64,000 bases of DNA from Tetragonia tetragonoides (taxonomy: Eukaryota > Streptophyta > Magnoliopsida > Caryophyllales > Aizoaceae): assembly GCA_038025085.1 (NCBI GenBank), contig CM076143.1:17837501-17901500 (forward strand), in the 5' to 3' direction. The notes beneath the pieces are model-generated. The model was not told where the DNA came from. It was given only the letters and a program-made list of their open reading frames with translations, and searched no databases. Positions 11,407 to 21,054 of this stretch are shown here, one piece after another. The position numbers and the translations under genes are program-made. Each line of letters begins with the position of its first letter. Positions within the stretch are counted from its first letter, which is position 1.

Positions 11407-12590
11407 GAAGAGGGCAAATCAGAAAAATAAATGAATCACACTGCCTATCCAATGAATTAAGAAAAATCGCCAGAGGTATGGGGTTGGCACGGCTCTCCCA
11501 CTTCTTTAGGCGAAAACCAAGTTCGACATTGATCGTAAAATAATAACAGTAAAAACAACTAGATATTTATATAGCTAAGGTAAAATCCCAACAGCTTGCC
11601 CCAATGCAAGATGGATTCAGAGCACTCAAGCTAAAACACTCTTTCTCAACATCCCATTTTGTTATTTTGCAGTTGATATCCTTTTTACCAGCATCATTGA
11701 CTTATCACCAGTCATGATCCACTTTTACGCAACATATTGAGGAGTTGTAGAAATTAGCATATAGTTATGGGGAAAAACTTTTTAGCAGAAATACAAGAGA
11801 GCCTAGCACATTTGGGTAATTGGGTGGCTTAAGAAACTCAAGGGCAGCAATGGCCAAAAAACTAAGACAACAGCAGGTGCAAAAAGTTTCTTTCTTTTAT
11901 GTTTTGTCAAAATATACTTATTTTCTGTTAGTCCTAAGTCCTAACACTACCAAATCAACATTCTGAAGCCTCACCTACCAACATTTCTACAATACATGAA
12001 AATAACTATGAGCAACAACACTTTCTCCACTGGAGATAGAACTACATTTGTAAACCAAAAGAAAACCAGGCAACATATTAAACCCAAATATTTACAAGAT
12101 GGATGAGATTTTTTCCAATAGGGAAAGGTTTCCAAAAAGAATTATAAAAGGCCAAAAATCCTCATATTGTTAGCCACTCAACCAACTAAATCAAAGTTGA
12201 GCCTAGACCTACAGCATTTCTCACAGCAAATAAAACCTACCAAGGTTCAACATTTAAAAAGCTTAATCTGACTGATTTGCCATAGATAACAGCTCACTAA
12301 GAAAGAAAAAAGATTAAACCTTAAACTCACTAGGGATATTTAAAATATCATGCATAGACCTAGAGATAAACTCACTAGGGATATGAAAAAGAGTTTGGCA
12401 AGATATCAATTCGTGGCACAAGCAACCATCACCAGTGGGATTTGAATGGCCAAAGGTATATGAATGGCTTGCTTTAGTAGAGTCGCAAGATGTATATGCA
12501 TGTACAGTAAAGTAACTTGTTTCTCAAATTTTTTTCATTCATCACTCCATCTTTTTTTTTCTTCCCTTTGCTTTTTTTCTTTTTTCCCCC
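11407..12590. other. CACTA interior, middle, no gene seen
   Basis: AT-rich, no ORF with recognisable content on either strand. Near 12330-12400 the words AAACTCACTAGGGATAT occur twice about 45 bp apart. I see nothing else. Confidence 0.5.
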
Positions 12591-12890
12591 CTTCTTTTTT
12601 TTTGGGATTCTCAGACAGAAACATTTCAGCATGTTAGGCCAGTCCCTGCCAGTCATTTTGATGCACAAAGCTGGCGTACAGGAAACGTAGGGATAAGTTG
12701 CCTCGACATGGGTGACTCTTGCATGTCTAAGAGTGGTCCACCCTTGCTTACAAGCTTTGATTATATCAACACACTCCTCAAATGTAAGGGCATGACAGCA
12801 AGGTTTGGGACCAAATAAACAGAGTTCCAAAAGCATGGCCAAGTAGGACAGGCGGCAGCAAGACCAGCAGGTCTCATTGTTGAGGTTTAA
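12591..12890 (-). CDS. Unidentified ORF fragment in CACTA interior
   Basis: Minus-strand frame open for ~95 codons upstream of a poly-lysine artefact produced by a T-rich tract (12545-12600). It has non-random composition, with cysteines, and stretches such as FEECVDIIKACKQGWTTLRH and RDWPNMLKCFCLRIP. A Met lies at 12842 but the frame extends upstream to about 12888. I do not recognise the family. It could be an exon captured by the CACTA element or a chance frame. No splice signals were established. Confidence 0.3.
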
Positions 12891-14649
12891 CTATGCCCTT
12901 CACTATACACATCAGGCAGACCACTCCACTAACAAAAAGACATGTACAAGTTCCACCCCACATGTCTGCCTTTGTTTACTTACTTCTACTTCAGTTGCTC
13001 ACGCTCTCCTTTCTTCCCTTCCACTTTATCTTTTAATCATCCACCAAACAGAGACCATCGCATGACTTTACCATCAAACATCCACCTTAAAACTATGAAT
13101 TTATCAGGAATGAGCAGCAAAGGAATATTTATTAGGACTTCAAATATCCTTTGCTGCTCCCAACTTTCCAATTTTGATGTTATGTTATCAAGAAAGCTGC
13201 TATGTATACGGGAATAAAATCCAAGTTTTAAGTTAGGCTTGTATAGATAACTTCTTATACTTCTAGTATGAAAAGAAGTTAGGCCTACAGATTGCAGACA
13301 GTGTAGGTTTTATATTTCTCCCACATCGTGTGGACATTTTATAAGTCAAGTTCATAAATAATCATTATACATGGAACTGCCAACAAAACCATAACCTTTC
13401 ACAAGCAGTTCCAACCAGCACACAATTTGTATGATAGCTACAAAGTAAATAAATGATACCCCCAATGAAGTGATGTCAATTGCTTATGTCCAATATAGTA
13501 AATAAAGGTAAGAGCAATACATACCTTGTACCAAAATATAGAAGGTGAAACGAGCTCATGTTAAAAACTCTCGAGCAACATTAATATATAATTAACAAAT
13601 CCTATAACCCAAATCCATGAATAAACAACAACCCTGCATCATCCTCGCTGTAAGAGCCTAAATGATGGTATACTCAACCAACATTCACAAAATTCAGAAA
13701 CCAGAAGAAAACTAAAGTACCCAAAAGAGCACATTTTTACAAAAAGCTACTAGTGAAGGGGATAAAAAAAAACTAAAACTTGATTATACTAATCAAATCC
13801 CAGCATACAAACATACTAAAATAAGTATACCAAACAAGTATTTGACTTCAATTTAAAGAATTCAAATAGTAGTAGAACACAACGTTAATCTACCCAAATA
13901 ATCGGCTTTACAAGTAAAACAATTGTCACAGACTACGAACCCTATCTTTAATAACAAATAGCAGTAGAACACAATGTAAATCTACCCAAATAATCGGCTT
14001 TACAAGTAAAAAAAATTATCACAGACTACAAACCCTAACATATATTAAAGATAGAAAGTGAAGACTTTCAATGAAACACTTCAAATCACGTTACACATAA
14101 AACAATATATATTATAAATCTACTTCATGTGGCAGATGAAACCAACTAATGGAAACTAAGTAATTAGTACCTGTGGAACAAGGAAGTGAAAATTGTTGAA
14201 TGTTTGGACTGATTTTAAGCCAAAGTGCCCAATTTCACACAAAGTGCACAAAGCCTGAGCAATTATCAACGGCAAACAGCGAAACTGACGATAGGGAGCG
14301 ACTTCAATCGATCAATGACCCCCAGAACACTAATCGGCACTCAATTTCAGCACCCAAAGAACGAACTCTATTTGTTTTTTTTTTTTTTTTTGAGCGAAAA
14401 GAACGAACTTGAATATCAGAGGCAAATTGTAAGCGAGAAACTAGGCAACTGCAAAATTGCCCAATTTGTTGTGGTTTGTGAAAGATCTTGCTCACTGAAA
14501 ATCCATGGAGAAACAAGAGAGAGACAGAGAGATAGAGAGGAGAGAGAGAGGACTTGATGCGGCGGTTAGCTGATGAGGCCCGTCCAAATCATTTTATTGT
14601 CCGCCTTTTCCAATTTCAATTTTGTTGTGTCCGCCTTTTTCAATTCAGC
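12891..14649. other. CACTA interior, right part, no gene recognised
   Basis: AT-rich. A ~50-bp segment (AATCTACCCAAATAATCGGC and flanks) is repeated at ~13885-13925 and ~13975-14015. A T16 tract lies at 14375-14391 and a GA-rich stretch at 14513-14548. No coding region can be supported. Confidence 0.5.
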
Positions 14650-14909
14650 ACCCATTTGCAATACTTTACAAAGTGCTGCATTTTCATATTGGAAATACAA
14701 CACTTTAGAATAAGTGTTGTTTATTAAATGTGATAAAAGCAACGTTTCTTAGAAGTGTTGTACTTCTTTATAATAAATGCAGCACTTAACAAAAAACGTT
14801 GGTTTAGAGCTTTAGATGCGACATTTATTTTAAAAGTGTTGCTTTCTACCTTATCCTATCTAAAAAGCAACAAACTCTAAAAGTGTTGCTCACAAAATGT
14901 TGCATTAGA
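14650..14909. repeat. CACTA right subterminal repeat array
   Basis: Repeated AAGTGTTG / CAACACTTT words in both orientations (near 14700, 14715, 14750, 14835, 14880), mirroring the left end. It merges into the right terminal inverted repeat. Confidence 0.82.
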
Positions 14910-14926
14910 CTCATTTTGTAGTAGTG
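14910..14926 (-). repeat. CACTA terminal inverted repeat, right
   Basis: CTCATTTTGTAGTAGTG, exact reverse complement of 7928-7944, followed by the TCT duplication. Confidence 0.95.
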
Positions 14927-14929
14927 TCT

Positions 14930-15348
14930 AATTTAAACCCCGCATTCTTTAATTTGGAAATGTCAAATTTTTTCCAATCTGAGTTGTTACCTGCAGTTGC
15001 GAATTCCTGTTGCTTTGGTTGTTCAGACTCTTCATCCTCATCTTCAAACGCGAACTGGCTTCGTGCTTTGTCCTTCATTCTAGACAGCCAGGAATCAATT
15101 TTTTTCTGCGCTAATTTCATTTTTTCCATTGTTTTTGTTTGCGCATCAGGTGTCATCACATCTGAATCCTCCAATTCTTCTGTTAAATTTCGCATAACAA
15201 GACCTAGGTTTTCTAGGTTTTCGCTTGTTCTTTGTGTTTGAGACAGGTTTTTTGTGGGACAAGGTGGAGCTTCTCCCTCATCCCCGTCTTGACTCCCATT
15301 TTTTTGCGCATCAGGTTTCCCTTTTTTTGCTTTCCCGTTCTTCCCCAT
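14930..15348 (-). pseudogene. LINE D ORF1, N-terminal part
   Basis: Starts with ATG at 15348 in a fitting position, ~80 bp from the LINE 5' end, and runs 140 codons to the CACTA junction. The N-terminus is lysine-rich (MGKNGKAKKGKPDAQK). A charged, predicted helical segment follows (LVMRNLTEELEDSD, TKTMEKMKLAQKKIDSWLSR), possibly a coiled coil for ORF1 multimerisation, and then KFDISKLKNAGFKLD. The frame continues into 7924-6952 once the CACTA element is ignored. The whole protein would be ~460 residues, usual for plant L1 ORF1. Confidence 0.85.
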
Positions 15349-15430
15349 TTGAACTCAGTGCTTTGTTAATGGCTAACAGGCGCTGTCGAGGAGAGAGGAG
15401 AGAGCATTTTAGAGAGAGAAAGTCTGATTG

Positions 15431-15453
15431 CGATGCCAATCCCGATGCCAATG
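15431..15453. repeat. Doubled LINE junction motif (CGATGCCAATC + CGATGCCAATG)
   Basis: Two adjacent copies of the 11-bp motif lie between LINE D's 5' end and LINE E's T run. One ends in C instead of G. This looks like an extra duplication or slippage at the repeatedly used target. Confidence 0.75.
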
Positions 15454-16282
15454 TTTTTTTTTTGGTGCAAGTCAGAAATTGTATTATTGCTCACTGTAAT
15501 GTAACAAGATTACAGTCCTTAGGCAATGCAGATCCAAGGCCACCTACTAGGTAGGGTTCCTTTTTGCTACATCCCTCTACTACCTTACAACCCTTCAATC
15601 TGGTGCAACTCACTACAGGCAGTGGTTCACCATCTCTGTAGACATTACAATTTGCAAAAATTATTCCTCACCATCTCTGTAAGCATTACAATTTGCAAAA
15701 ATTATTTCTGACTTACAGCAAAATACAAAAACATAAATAGCTAAAAATATTACAACTTCTTTTAGCTTTTCAACTCTGCTTGGAACTGTTTCATTCCTCA
15801 TTCTGCCTTGCTTCATCAACCTGCTGCTGATTACCTGCTGGAACCTGCTGGCTGAATTCCTGCACTGCTGCCTATTCCTGCTGCAAGACATCCTGCTGTC
15901 CTATTCACAGCCCCGGGTCCTGCTCTCCTGCTTCTGCTTCTCTGCTGAAATCTGCTGTATTTTCCTGCACTTTTCTGCTACCTTTCTGAGTTGCTTGATT
16001 CACTGTTGAGCTCCTGATGATATCTGCTTCTGCCTATTCCTTCAGGAATCTTTTTCCTTTTTCCTGCACAGGATATTTTCTTCTAGTTTCCTTTCTTTTG
16101 TTTTTCTGTTTCTTTTTGCTCTGCTTTTCTCCAGCTTCCTGCCCCTGGTTTTTTGCTGGGTGCTGCTTCTGCTCCCCTTCTGCAGTCTGCTAGCTAATTC
16201 CTGCAGCATGTTCTGATGCCTTGCAGGGTTTTATTGATTTTTCTGCTGAGATCTGCTTCTGCCCATTCCCCTATTCTCCCAG
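15454..16282 (-). mobile_element. LINE E, short 5'-truncated copy
   Basis: An ~830-bp minus-strand copy. A T run at 15454-15463 is followed by the family 3' end, and then the CTG-rich 3' UTR (CAG-rich in sense) to ~16280. No protein domain is left. The right junction reads CATGTTAGGG, and the ~300-bp repeat resumes. If the stack grew by insertion at the left target each time, this is the oldest member. Confidence 0.85.
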
Positions 16283-17530
16283 CATGTTAGGGCCCGAAAA
16301 CGGGCGACATGGGTGATATCTGAGTTCAGGAATCAAGGTGAACCTTCCGGAGCACCAGGGGTCCCCTAGGGCCAAAATAGAGCCCCCGACAAAATTTCGG
16401 GCGAAAAAGGCAACCGGGCCCCAGGAATGCTTTAGGGACGTGTTTTGGGCCTCCGAACGCAAACTTATCGACGTTAATATTTTCACCCCATATCGCACGG
16501 GAGACCCATAGGGGACATGGTAGGCCCATAGGGTCGGTTATTGGGTCCCTGATAGGCTTGTCAGGATGGTTTTACGCGATGCCAATGTTAAGGCCCGAAA
16601 ATGGTCGACATGGGTGATATCTTAATTCGGGAATCAAGGTGAACCTCTCGGGGCACTGGGGGTCCCCTCGAGCCATAATAGATCCCCCGACAAAATTTCG
16701 GGCAAAAACGGCAACCGGGCCACGGGAATGCTCTGGGGGACGTGTTTTGGATCTCAAGACTCAAACTTTTCGACGTTAATATTTTTGCCCCATATCGCAC
16801 GGGAGACTCATAGGGGACATGGAAGGCCCTTAGGGTCAGTTATTAGGTTCCTGACATGCTTGTAAAGGATGTTTTACCCGATGGCAATGTTAGAGCACGA
16901 AAACGTGCGACATCTTTGATGTCTGAGTTCGGGAATCAAGGTGAACCTCCCGGGGCACCGGGGGTCCCCTAGGGACATAATAGAGCCGCTAACAAAATTT
17001 TGGGCGAAAACGACAATCGGGCCCCGGGAATGCTCTAGGGGACATGTTTTTGGCCTCCCGACGCAAACTTTTCGACGTCAATATTTTCGCCCCATATCGC
17101 ACAGGAGACCCCTAGGGGACATGGGAGGCTCCTAGGGTGGGTTACTGGGTCACAGATAGGCTTGTAAGGGCGGTTTTACGTGATGCCAATGGAAGGGTCG
17201 GAATACCGGCGTCATGGGTGATATCGGAGTTCGGGGATATGGATGACCCTCCCGGAGCGCCTAGGGTCATGATAGACCCCTAGGAGATGTTTGGGCAAAA
17301 ATGACATCCGGGCACCGGGAAGCCAAAAATCAAAGGATATAATCCACATTTTTTTGCCTTCCGAGAGGCTTAGGACCGTAGGTGTATATTTTCACACCAT
17401 ATCACACGGGACATACCTAAGGGATATGTGAAGCCCCCGGGGTTGGTTATCTTACCATAATAGGCTTGTAATTGCGTTTTTACGTAATGCCAATGTAAGG
17501 GCCAGAACACCAAAAGCATGGGTGAGGACC
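16283..17530. repeat. ~300-bp tandem repeat, block 3 (four units)
   Basis: About four units with period ~300 bp: starts at GTTAGGGCCCGAAAA (16285), GTTAAGGCCCGAAAA (16587), GTTAGAGCACGAAAA (16888) and a strongly diverged last unit from ~17190. Each intact unit ends in (CGAT)GCCAATG, the LINE target. The block lies directly upstream of the rDNA leader region and supports an IGS subrepeat identity. No gene. Confidence 0.8.
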
Positions 17531-17868
17531 GGAATTTCCTACCCCCAAGAGTGAGTAGTGGGGTCTCAAAATTATTTCTAAAATTAAGGTGAGGTCTCAA
17601 CAATATTTCCCAATTTTTTTGAAGTGATTTGTAATTTTTCATATATTATTTCTATTTATTTCCTATATTTCATCCTATTTTTTGATTAAATATTAAATAA
17701 ATAGCTACCTTGTGTGAAAATTTAAAAAAAAAAACAGTTTTTCGGTAACTTAATAATATTCTTGAAAAGTTTGAGGTGGAACTTTTGGAAAATAATTATC
17801 CAAACTCTCAAAAACCCTAGTATGAAAGTTATGCACTATGCATGTCTCCTCCTGTCAGAACCACTAAA
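17531..17868. other. AT-rich spacer between tandem repeat and probable rDNA promoter
   Basis: Roughly 340 bp, AT-rich (for example TATTATTTCTATTTATTTCC at ~17643), no ORF of note. Plant rDNA commonly has an AT-rich segment just upstream of the Pol I start, which fits this position. Confidence 0.45.
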
Positions 17869-17896
17869 CCTTATAAGACTCTTTAGGGGGTAGGTG
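17869..17896 (+). promoter_or_regulatory. Possible RNA polymerase I initiation region
   Basis: CCTTATAAGACTCTTTAGGG followed by GGTAGG. Plant Pol I start sites usually read TATA(N)GGGGG at the transition from AT-rich spacer to GC-rich ETS; this site lies at such a transition. The spacing between TATA and the G run is longer than in the usual consensus, so this is a weak call and may be a decayed promoter. Confidence 0.35.
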
Positions 17897-19722
17897 CTTG
17901 AAAGAGTGCTTGGGGCGACGGAAGGCAAGCGACGCGACATGAAGCGCCTACCAGGCGCCAAGTAGTGTCAAATCGTGCACCATCATAGCTGGACACCCAC
18001 GACACCTCGGCTCATGCACCGGCCCCCTATGCCAGAGACAGAGGTGGCGCCGGAGACGGACGCAACGTGACTCGACATGAAGCGCCTACTAGGTGCCAAA
18101 TTCTGTCAGGTCGCGTCCACTCGAGCGCTGAAGAGGTCGACGATGGCTTAAGGTTACGATGTGGGTATAAATGTTGGACGGATGTGATCTCCTTCGGGAT
18201 CGAGCTATGCAGATGACATCGGATAGATGTGATCTCCTTCGGGATGAGCCATCCAGCCGACGTCGGATGGATGTGATCTCCTTCGGGATGAGCTATCTAG
18301 CAAGCTTGCGGGTATAAACGTCGGATGGATGTGATCTCCTTCGGGATGAGCTATCTAGCCGGCTTGCGGGTATAAACGTCGGATGGATGTGATCTACTTC
18401 GAGATGAGCTATATATTCGGCTTGCGGGTATAAACGTCAGATGGATGTGATCTCCTTCTTGATGATCTATCTAGCCGGCTTGCGAGTATAAACGTCGGAT
18501 GGATGTGATCTCCTTCGGGATGAGCTATCTAGCCGGCGTGTGGGTATAAACGTCGGATGGATGTGATCTCCTTCGGGATGAGCTATCTAGCCGGCTTGCG
18601 GGTATAAACGTCGGATGGATGTGATCTACTTCGAGATGAGCTATATATTCGGCTTGCGGGTATAAACGTCGGATGGATGTGATCTCCTTCTTGATGAGCT
18701 ATCTAGCCGGCTTGCGGGTATAAACGTCGGATGGATGTGATCTCCTTCGGGATGAGCTATCTATCCGGCTTGTGGGTATAAACGTCGGATGGATGTGATC
18801 TCCTTCGGGATCGAGCTATTTAGACGACATCGGAAAGATGTGATCTCCTTCGGGATGAGCCATCCAGCCGACGTCGGATGGATGTGATCTCCTTCAGGAT
18901 GAGTTATCTAGCCGGCTTGCGTGTATAAATGTTGAATGGATGTGATCTCCTTCGGGATGAACTATCTAGCCGGCTTGCGGGTATAAACGTCGGATGGATG
19001 TGATCTCCTTCGGGATCGAGCTATCCAGACGACGTCGAAAAGATGTGATCTCCTTTGGGATGAGCCATCCTGCCGACGTCGGATGGATGTGATCTCCTTC
19101 GGGATTGAGCTGTCTAGCCGGCGGATGTGTATAAACGTCGTATGGATGTGATCTTCTTTGAGATGAGCCGTCTAGCCAGCGAGTGGGTATCGAAAGTCCC
19201 TTCATCGAGATTTTCACGCCGAGCGTTGTGCTCGTTGGGGTCTCCCGCGGACATCCATGGGGATACTATGTAGTTTTGTGGGTACGTTGAGGGTGATTTT
19301 GGCGAAGTAATTGTGAAGGCGTGTGAGTGGCACTCGGTCCATTTCGGTTGGCAGAGTTCCTGCTCGTGCAGCCAACCGCACACCCACAGACCTTTTCATC
19401 AATTGCTCCAAGAGCGAACTGCCTTGGACGAAGCATGGTTTCCTGTGTTTGATGCCTGTGGATGGTAATCGTGACCCTGAAAAGGTGAGATCTTCGTCCG
19501 GCATCCTCCCAAGGGTGCCGGGTGGAGCACTCAAGCTGACCACGTCGTCCACCCACGTCGAGCCTTCAGTGCGGCTGTGGCATGGGCTGCGTGCTCTAGC
19601 TGTTGTCTGGGATGTGGAACACTGAGCGGGCAGGGGTCCGAAAGGCCTTAGCTGTCCAACCTAGCATTCTTCGCTCAGCACGAACGACGGTCGAGCACGG
19701 GTTCGGCGTCGATTAATGGTGC
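17897..19722 (+). other. Probable 5' external transcribed spacer of rDNA
   Basis: About 1.8 kb of GC-richer, non-coding sequence ending directly at the 18S 5' end. It includes paired words at 17930-18115 (GCGACATGAAGCGCCTAC, GGTGCCAA) and the 58-bp subrepeat array. The last ~500 bp (19190-19722) are unique. Long plus- and minus-strand frames here are by-products of high GC and are not genes. Identification rests on position next to 18S. Confidence 0.65.
18170..19190. repeat. 58-bp tandem subrepeat in the ETS (~19 units)
   Basis: The core GGATGTGATCTCCTTCGGGA recurs at ~18181, 18226, 18268, 18324, 18382, 18440, 18499, 18556, 18614, 18672, 18731, 18789, 18837, 18877, 18935, 18993, 19041, 19084 and 19142. 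Most steps are 58 bp; some are 42-48 bp, lacking the CTTGCGGGTATAAA segment. A higher-order pattern is visible: a unit with the variant CTACTTCGAGATG followed by one with CTCCTTCTTGATG occurs twice 232 bp apart. The array also contains the variant word TTCGGGATCGAGC. Confidence 0.9.
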
Positions 19723-20108
19723 GACCTGGTTGATCCTACCAATAGTCATATGCTTGTCTCAAAGATTAAGCCATGCATGTGTAAGTATGAACTAATTCAG
19801 ATTGTGAAACTGCGAATGGCCAATTAAATCAGTTATAGTTTGTTGGATGGTACTTGCTACTCGGATAACCGTAGTAAGTCTAGAGATAATACGTGCAACA
19901 AACCCCGACTTCTAGAAGGGATGCATTTATTAGATAAAAGGTCAACACAGGCTCCTTCTGCCGGCGATGCGCTCCTGACCTTAACTGGCCGGGTCGTGCC
20001 ACCAACGCTGTTACTTTGAAGAAATTAGAGTGCTCAAAGCAGGCCTACCCTCTAGATACATTAGCATGGGATAACATCATAGGATTCCGGTCCTATGGTG
20101 TTTGCCTT

Positions 20109-20140
<32 letters not shown>

Positions 20141-20164
20141 GGGGGCATTCGTTTTCATAGTCAG

Positions 20165-20215
<51 letters not shown>

Positions 20216-20216
20216 C

Positions 20217-20252
<36 letters not shown>

Positions 20253-20255
20253 TTG

Positions 20256-20297
<42 letters not shown>

Positions 20298-20379
20298 TCG
20301 ACCAGTGATCGATGGATGTTACTTTTAGGACGCTGCCGACACCTTATGAGAAATCAATGTTTTTGGGTTCCAGGGGGAT

Positions 20380-20438
<59 letters not shown>

Positions 20439-20464
20439 ATGCGGCCTAATTTGACTCAACACGG

Positions 20465-20499
<35 letters not shown>

Positions 20500-20784
20500 T
20501 AGACTGAGAGCTCTTTCTTTATTATATGGGTGGTGGTGCATGGCCGTTCTTAGTTGGTGGAGCGATTTGTCTACTTAATTCCGTTAGTGGACGAGACCTG
20601 AGCCTGCTAACTAGCTATGCGGAGTCACACCTTCGCAGCTAGTTTCTTAGAGGGACTATGGCCTTCCAGGCCTTGGAAGTTTGAGGCAATAACAGGTCTG
20701 TGATGCCCTTAGATGTTCTTGGCCACACGCGCGCTACACTGATGAATTCAATGCGTCTATAGCCTTGGCCGACAGGGCCGGGTT

Positions 20785-20827
<43 letters not shown>

Positions 20828-20901
20828 TTGGTCTTCAACGAGGAATTCGTAGTAAGTGCGAGTCATCAGCTCGCAATGACTACGTCCCTGCTCTTTGTAC
20901 G

Positions 20902-20938
<37 letters not shown>
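19723..20938 (+). pseudogene. 18S rRNA pseudogene (internal deletion, 3' truncated)
   Basis: Begins ACCTGGTTGATCCT (19724), the 18S 5' end, and carries other landmarks: GTAAGTATGAACTAATTCAG, AGGTGAAATTCTTGGATTTA, AAACTTAAAGGAATTGACGG, and CACCGCCCGTCGCTCCTACC near the 3' end. From memory of plant 18S (~1.8 kb), roughly 0.45-0.5 kb is missing at ~19950, where early sequence (GATAAAAGGTCAACACAGGC) joins central sequence (TTCTGCCGGCGATGCGCTCC) through a GGCTC-like microhomology. It ends at GGTCCGGTG (20938), lacking the last ~0.1 kb; no ITS, 5.8S or 25S follows. Many differences are C-to-T or G-to-A (GCCAGTAG to ACCAATAG at the start). It is not functional as rRNA. Confidence 0.95.
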
Positions 20939-21054
20939 TTTTTCCGCCTAGTTGCTAAATTTTGGGTTGCATTGTTGAATGGGTGTTTGTTTCTTGCAAA
21001 ATCTGAAACTTTTCATTTTCCACTAGTAGAGAGAGAAAGCTTCACTCTTCTTCC
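20939..21054. other. Junction between rDNA and PMD pseudogene region
   Basis: 18S sequence stops within the conserved 3' domain and unrelated sequence begins (TTTTTCCGCCTAG). No target duplication or repeat end is visible here. Confidence 0.5.

Larger units (their letters stand above)
7928..14926. mobile_element. Non-autonomous CACTA (EnSpm-like) DNA transposon, ~7.0 kb
   Basis: Bounded by perfect 17-bp terminal inverted repeats starting CACTACTACAAAATGAG (7928-7944 and 14910-14926) and flanked by a 3-bp direct repeat TCT (7925-7927, 14927-14929), the hallmark of CACTA elements. Both ends carry many copies of CAACACTTT / AAAGTGTTG (7945-8290; 14650-14909), typical transposase-binding subterminal repeats. 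I see no transposase (TNPD/TNPA) reading frame, so it needs help in trans. The interior is AT-rich and holds a SINE fragment, LINE G and one unidentified ORF. It is inserted in ORF1 of LINE D. Confidence 0.93.
6057..15430 (-). mobile_element. LINE D, ORF1-only LINE interrupted by a CACTA element
   Basis: After subtracting the CACTA insertion (7928-14926) this LINE is ~2.4 kb. In minus-strand order it has a short 5' UTR (15430-15349, CT-rich in sense), a whole ORF1 (15348 to 6952), a CAG-rich 3' UTR and a short tail. No endonuclease or RT sequence is present, so it looks like a non-autonomous half-LINE. The 3' region contains the family 3'-terminal block twice (6066-6360 and a second related block ~6590-6760). 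CGATGCCAAT lies directly at its right (5') end, matching the left junction. Confidence 0.85.

Noticed and set aside
7928..14926. hAT or Mutator element instead of CACTA
   Set aside because: The target duplication is 3 bp (TCT), not 8 or 9 bp, and the ends begin with CACTA.
16300..16360. TTAGGG next to LINE insertion points, suggesting telomere targeting
   Set aside because: Only single TTAGGG words occur, as part of the ~300-bp unit; there is no telomeric tandem array, and plant telomeres are usually TTTAGGG.
18170..19190. Regularly spaced repeats resembling a CRISPR array
   Set aside because: Units are directly tandem without unique spacers, next to 18S rDNA in a plant genome.
18966..19625. 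Several overlapping 80-112-codon frames on both strands
   Set aside because: High-GC ETS and its 58-bp repeat keep frames open in all phases; no protein family is recognisable.
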